Origin: Silene conica
Lineage: Eukaryota > Streptophyta > Magnoliopsida > Caryophyllales > Caryophyllaceae
Length of the DNA stretch: 64,000 bases
Assembly: GCA_029255685.2 (NCBI GenBank)
Contig: CM055316.2
Location: 74,477,237 to 74,541,236, forward strand
Reading direction: 5' to 3'
Shown: positions 60,533-64,000 of the stretch, one piece after another
Numbering within the stretch: position 1 is the first letter of the stretch
Layout of the letters: every line of letters begins with the position of its first letter
Translations under genes and position numbers: made by a program
Notes under the pieces: generated by a model
The model's database searches: none
What the model was told of the DNA's origin: nothing
Seen by the model: the letters and a program-made list of their open reading frames with translations, nothing else

Positions 60533-63500
60533 TCAACACCAATAATTTTGGTTGGTCCAGGGTTCATGATCAGATTTCTTCTTCTCCCGCTCTTGTAAAA
60601 AGGATAGAATATAAGTGAGGGGGATGTGTTGTATGAGAGACCAGTCCTCCCCATTGGGTTGTTGGCATCTTTTCTCAAGCTTCTTGGAGCACATGCGAAG
60701 TTGCAGTTTCTCGAGGGAGGTTAGTTTGGGCATCCATATGGGTAGACATTCCAGCTTCGGGCAGTCACGAATTTCAAGAGATCGGACAGAGGTGCAGTAC
60801 TGCATACCCTCTGGTAGTTCCTCCATCTCTTTAAAACTCTCCAAACACAAGGATTGGAGAGTCCCAGGGAGGTGTTTCCAAGGGATCCCGCCTTGAAGCA
60901 GATTAGGACAGTCGTATATACGCAAACACTGCAAAGCAGAAAGATGCTCCAACCATCCTCCCATGCTCCTTAGTTTGGGACAACTTCTGATGCCTAGGAA
61001 TCGCAGGGAAGAGAATAAGCAGATCGGAAACAATTCACTAATTTCTCCCAAGGTCTCCAATGTCTCTTCACTCTCTATCTCTATTGCTGCAATAAATTGA
61101 AAATACTCAGTTGGCATTGACTTGGGCCACTCCAAGTTATTCACTCTCAGAATCATAGGTTTGGAATATGATGGTGATAGCGACGACTGATGCTGAGGAG
61201 TGCACCTCATATTTTTCCAGAGCAGTCTTCGGGAATCATACACTATCAAATATTCAAGACGGGGACATACAGGAACATATGTCATCTTCTGGCAGTTTTT
61301 TATTACGAGCCACTTTAGTAGAGGGAAACAGGGAGATGATACCCACACTAGACCTGTCTCTGCCTCTTGATTGCTGCCACCGTCATCAGGTTTGACCACA
61401 TGTAACCCTGATTCAGATCTCCACCACCACCCTTTTAGTTTAGGCAGCTCAAAAATAGTGAGCTCATCAAGGCTCGGGAAAAAGGATGATTGTTCCCCTG
61501 AGACGTGCGTTTCTGACTCCACGTCCACTACATATTCCATATTCAACAATCTTGAAAGTCGTAGAAATATAAGGTGGGGAAGTTTCCCGACCTGCCAAGG
61601 CAGACATACCAGCTCCCTGCAATCATGAATCACTAAACTGACAAGATTGGGGAGATCAAATAATATGGAGTTATCTCCCCTCCTCGGCCATTTCGGCAAT
61701 GTTTCACCATGATACCCTTTTAACTTTAACTTGATCAGATCATGATGTGGCTGCATCTCTTCTAGCAATGCTTGATCGTTCTCCTTGCTTCCATATTCCA
61801 GTCCCCTTTTAAATTCAATATCAATCTCCTTCAGGTGTTCTTTCCTCCTCAAATAGGCTCCCCTACCATGTTCTTCTTTCACAAATTTTGCATTTTTAGG
61901 CACTTCAATTTGGATCTCTAAACTCCCTTTTAATTTATTCAGGTGCCATAGGTCTTCCAACCCATCAAACCATTGCTTTGAACTTGAACTTGAACTTGCT
62001 TGCAAACCCACTACAAACTGGCCTAGAGTGTGCAAACAGGTCAACATACCTATGCCTAAAGGCATACAACTCAGCGCATCACATTCGGCTACATTTAAAG
62101 TGCTTAAATCAACGAGTTTGCTGATATCATTCGGCAGCTGCTTTAAACTACTGCAGCGTTGTAAATCTATTGTTTGCAGATTAACAAGTTTTGTTATTGA
62201 TTTGGGAAGCATTTTCAGATGGCCACTCCAGGATAGGTCTAAACACCTCAGATGCAATAGTTGACTGATTGATTCTGGTAAACTTTCAGCCCGTGTATTC
62301 CTCAAGTCTAGTGACCGTAAGCATGTCCATTTTGGTATTGATTTACTTGCTAGTAATTGGTCCGAACTACCAATACAAGTATACTTTTTAACTTGAAGGT
62401 AAGTACGAATTTGTGATTTATCCGAGACAAGTTGTGTATAACAATTATTCACGAGAGAGAGATGGCGAACTCCTTTACCCACATTGGAAGTGTTATGGCT
62501 GCTGCATATCCAAATCTCCTCTCCCGCTACTTGTTCAGCAATATCATGCAAGAGATCGTGCATCTTGAACCATTTGATCTCACCGAGTTTATTTTCGTGG
62601 ACATCTTGGAAAAAACATCTTTGTAACAACATAAGAAAGTACTCCTCACCCAAATTCTCTAAGTTAATGTAGCCTTGTGCCATCCAAAGGTTAATCAACA
62701 TTTGCTTACTAATCTCACAATCCTTGGGAAAGATAGCACAATAAGCAAAACAAGTCTTCAAAGGCGGGCTAAGTTGATCGTAACTTAGCTTCAGTATGGT
62801 GGTCAAGGTATCATTCCTTTCACTAATATTGTCTAACCCACTGTTCTGAAATGACAGCCACTTAGACTTGGATTGACCACGCAGAAGACTTCCAACTACT
62901 CTGATAGCAAGCGGGACATTGGCGCATTTTTTAACAATTTCTTTGCCAAGTTTAACAAAATTATCATCTCTTTCTTTCGCTTGAAATGCCATCCTTTCAA
63001 ACAAATTCCATGACTCCACTTCTGACAAACCTCGCAACTCATGCATTTGATCACCTCCAATCATTTGGGCAGTTGTTTTCGAACGTGTAGTTACAATTAT
63101 CCAACTCCCCCTCTGACCTACCTTCAAAAACCCTTCAAGTTGCTGCCATTTATGATAACTTTCAGTCCATAGATCATCTAGAACCAGCAAATATTTTTTC
63201 CCTCCCAATTTTTCTGTAACTTCATGATGAATCTGCTCCAAAGAGGTTAAATTAGCAATAGGTGACCCTTTCACCACCTTTCCTAAAAACCCTTTCAAGT
63301 CCCATTGTTCCTGATTCTGATCAGCAATGCAAGTCCAACTTTTAATTTCAAATGCCTCGCTAATTCTAGGATCATTAAAGACAAGTTGGGCAAGAGCGGT
63401 TTTACCCAAGCCTCCCATCCCCACAATGGCTAGGAATGAAACAGCAGAAGTATCCACATTATTATCACATCCCAATAACATACCTACAATCTTTTCCACA

Positions 63501-64000
63501 TCTTCATCCCTTCCGATGATTTTATCACACAGAAAGGAAGATGTCTCCTCCTTTGTAAATTTGATAGGCTTATACTCAACCTTAAAGCTAAACTTAGTAC
63601 TCTTAGTGGCAATGGCGTCCAACTTTTTGTTAACTAATTTGACTTTACTAGACATATTGTGAGTGAGAAGCTTAAAACGAGAAAAAAAGGATTTGACCTT
63701 ATCAGAAACTTTAGCACCAGCAGCCTGAATAAGTTGTTTCTGCTTGGCTAGAGTGATGAACTCATCTAACACATTGTCGGCGTCATATACAGCATCTCTA
63801 AGCTCTTTGATGTAATGCTTCTCCTGGCTATTGAGAGAGTCTTGCTTAGCCCCGGCATCCTCAAGAACAGCTTTGACTGTTTCGACAGTGTTATGGAGGT
63901 CATCAAGCTCGCGCTTGCAGTCGGAAATAAACAACATTGGTTGGAGCTGAACCAATGTCTGTATTGCAGTAAGGATAGTCTGAACAACAGATAGCACAGT
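60533..64000 (-). CDS. CC-NB-ARC-LRR disease resistance protein (start outside window)
   Basis: A single open frame of at least 1154 codons. Comparison with the paralogue (MDLATVMCVVQ) places the true ATG about 12 bp beyond the window edge. Order of domains: Rx_N-like coiled coil (residues 1-130, with DAVYDADNVLDEF near 68-80), NB-ARC (P-loop GMGGLGKT 193-200, kinase-2 KKYLLVLDDLW 267-277, RNBS-B IIVTTRS about 300-306, GLPL variant VPLAI about 361-365, RNBS-D CFAYCAIFPKD 416-426, MHD 479-481), then about 600 residues of leucine-rich repeats. All nucleotide-binding motifs are intact, so it is probably functional: a cytosolic immune receptor of the RGA-like CNL class, which acts by ADP/ATP switching. 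Its truncated relative lies at 10322-13408 on the same strand. Confidence 0.95.
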   Translation of the reverse strand, partial: TVLSVVQTILTAIQTLVQLQPMLFISDCKRELDDLHNTVETVKAVLEDAGAKQDSLNSQEKHYIKELRDAVYDADNVLDEFITLAKQKQLIQAAGAKVSDKVKSFFSRFKLLTHNMSSKVKLVNKKLDAIATKSTKFSFKVEYKPIKFTKEETSSFLCDKIIGRDEDVEKIVGMLLGCDNNVDTSAVSFLAIVGMGGLGKTALAQLVFNDPRISEAFEIKSWTCIADQNQEQWDLKGFLGKVVKGSPIANLTSLEQIHHEVTEKLGGKKYLLVLDDLWTESYHKWQQLEGFLKVGQRGSWIIVTTRSKTTAQMIGGDQMHELRGLSEVESWNLFERMAFQAKERDDNFVKLGKEIVKKCANVPLAIRVVGSLLRGQSKSKWLSFQNSGLDNISERNDTLTTILKLSYDQLSPPLKTCFAYCAIFPKDCEISKQMLINLWMAQGYINLENLGEEYFLMLLQRCFFQDVHENKLGEIKWFKMHDLLHDIAEQVAGEEIWICSSHNTSNVGKGVRHLSLVNNCYTQLVSDKSQIRTYLQVKKYTCIGSSDQLLASKSIPKWTCLRSLDLRNTRAESLPESISQLLHLRCLDLSWSGHLKMLPKSITKLVNLQTIDLQRCSSLKQLPNDISKLVDLSTLNVAECDALSCMPLGIGMLTCLHTLGQFVVGLQASSSSSSKQWFDGLEDLWHLNKLKGSLEIQIEVPKNAKFVKEEHGRGAYLRRKEHLKEIDIEFKRGLEYGSKENDQALLEEMQPHHDLIKLKLKGYHGETLPKWPRRGDNSILFDLPNLVSLVIHDCRELVCLPWQVGKLPHLIFLRLSRLLNMEYVVDVESETHVSGEQSSFFPSLDELTIFELPKLKGWWWRSESGLHVVKPDDGGSNQEAETGLVWVSSPCFPLLKWLVIKNCQKMTYVPVCPRLEYLIVYDSRRLLWKNMRCTPQHQSSLSPSYSKPMILRVNNLEWPKSMPTEYFQFIAAIEIESEETLETLGEISELFPICLFSSLRFLGIRSCPKLRSMGGWLEHLSALQCLRIYDCPNLLQGGIPWKHLPGTLQSLCLESFKEMEELPEGMQYCTSVRSLEIRDCPKLECLPIWMPKLTSLEKLQLRMCSKKLEKRCQQPNGEDWSLIQHIPLTYILSFLQEREKKKSDHEPWTNQNYWC

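Overview
This is plant nuclear DNA, almost certainly from a eudicot. The evidence is two CC-NB-ARC-LRR resistance-gene paralogues, many Ty1/copia retroelements with plant-type tRNA-iMet primer sites, a TRIM, a Stowaway MITE, a CACTA end, Helitron-type ends, and intron-bearing fragments of plant metabolic genes. No prokaryotic features are present. I cannot name the species from sequence alone. Most of the window is mobile DNA. The only essentially intact host gene is the NLR at the right edge (60533-64000, minus; its first few codons lie outside the window).

Layout. (1) 1-10321 is one copy of a block repeated almost perfectly at 28220-38540 (offset 28219). It holds an LTR relic, a TIR-bounded segment with an exon-like fragment, a hAT-like MITE, a CACTA terminus, a Stowaway MITE, a Helitron-like segment with a short-chain dehydrogenase pseudogene, and the 3' end of a copia element. 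(2) At 10321/10322 the block is joined abruptly to a truncated NLR (10322-13408, minus). A 505-bp TRIM with a GCTAA target duplication splits its CC and NB-ARC coding regions. (3) 13.6-28.2 kb is a nest of broken elements: a long-TIR element containing copia RT and TRIM-like remnants, an internally deleted copia between inverted repeats, a 146-bp tandem repeat beside a NAC-like exon, an unknown pseudogene, and a copia gag-protease element whose two LTRs are unrelated and in opposite orientation. (4) 28.2-42.4 kb is the second block copy, continuing into a full-length copia element (37787-42375, GGTTA target duplication, nearly identical LTRs, two frameshifts).

(5) 43978-59917 is the most interesting region. 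Four different elements with terminal inverted repeats (E1 1.9 kb, E2 1.5 kb, E3 2.0 kb, E4 10.1 kb) lie head to tail, separated and bounded by five (TA)n tracts. Their ends share a GGATC-N-N-GTGA-like core. E2 carries a clean fructokinase exon. E4 carries the last two exons of an FTSHI5-like gene, a GT34 xylosyltransferase fragment, other exon-like pieces and a 203-bp tandem repeat. This resembles microsatellite-targeting, gene-capturing TIR transposons (compare rice Micron and maize TAFT elements). (6) 59918-64000 holds the NLR downstream flank and the intact NLR.

The genes do not form a pathway. The window shows an NLR locus eroded by transposon insertion, a recent large duplication (or an assembly artefact), and a (TA)n landing pad that has accumulated gene-fragment-carrying transposons.
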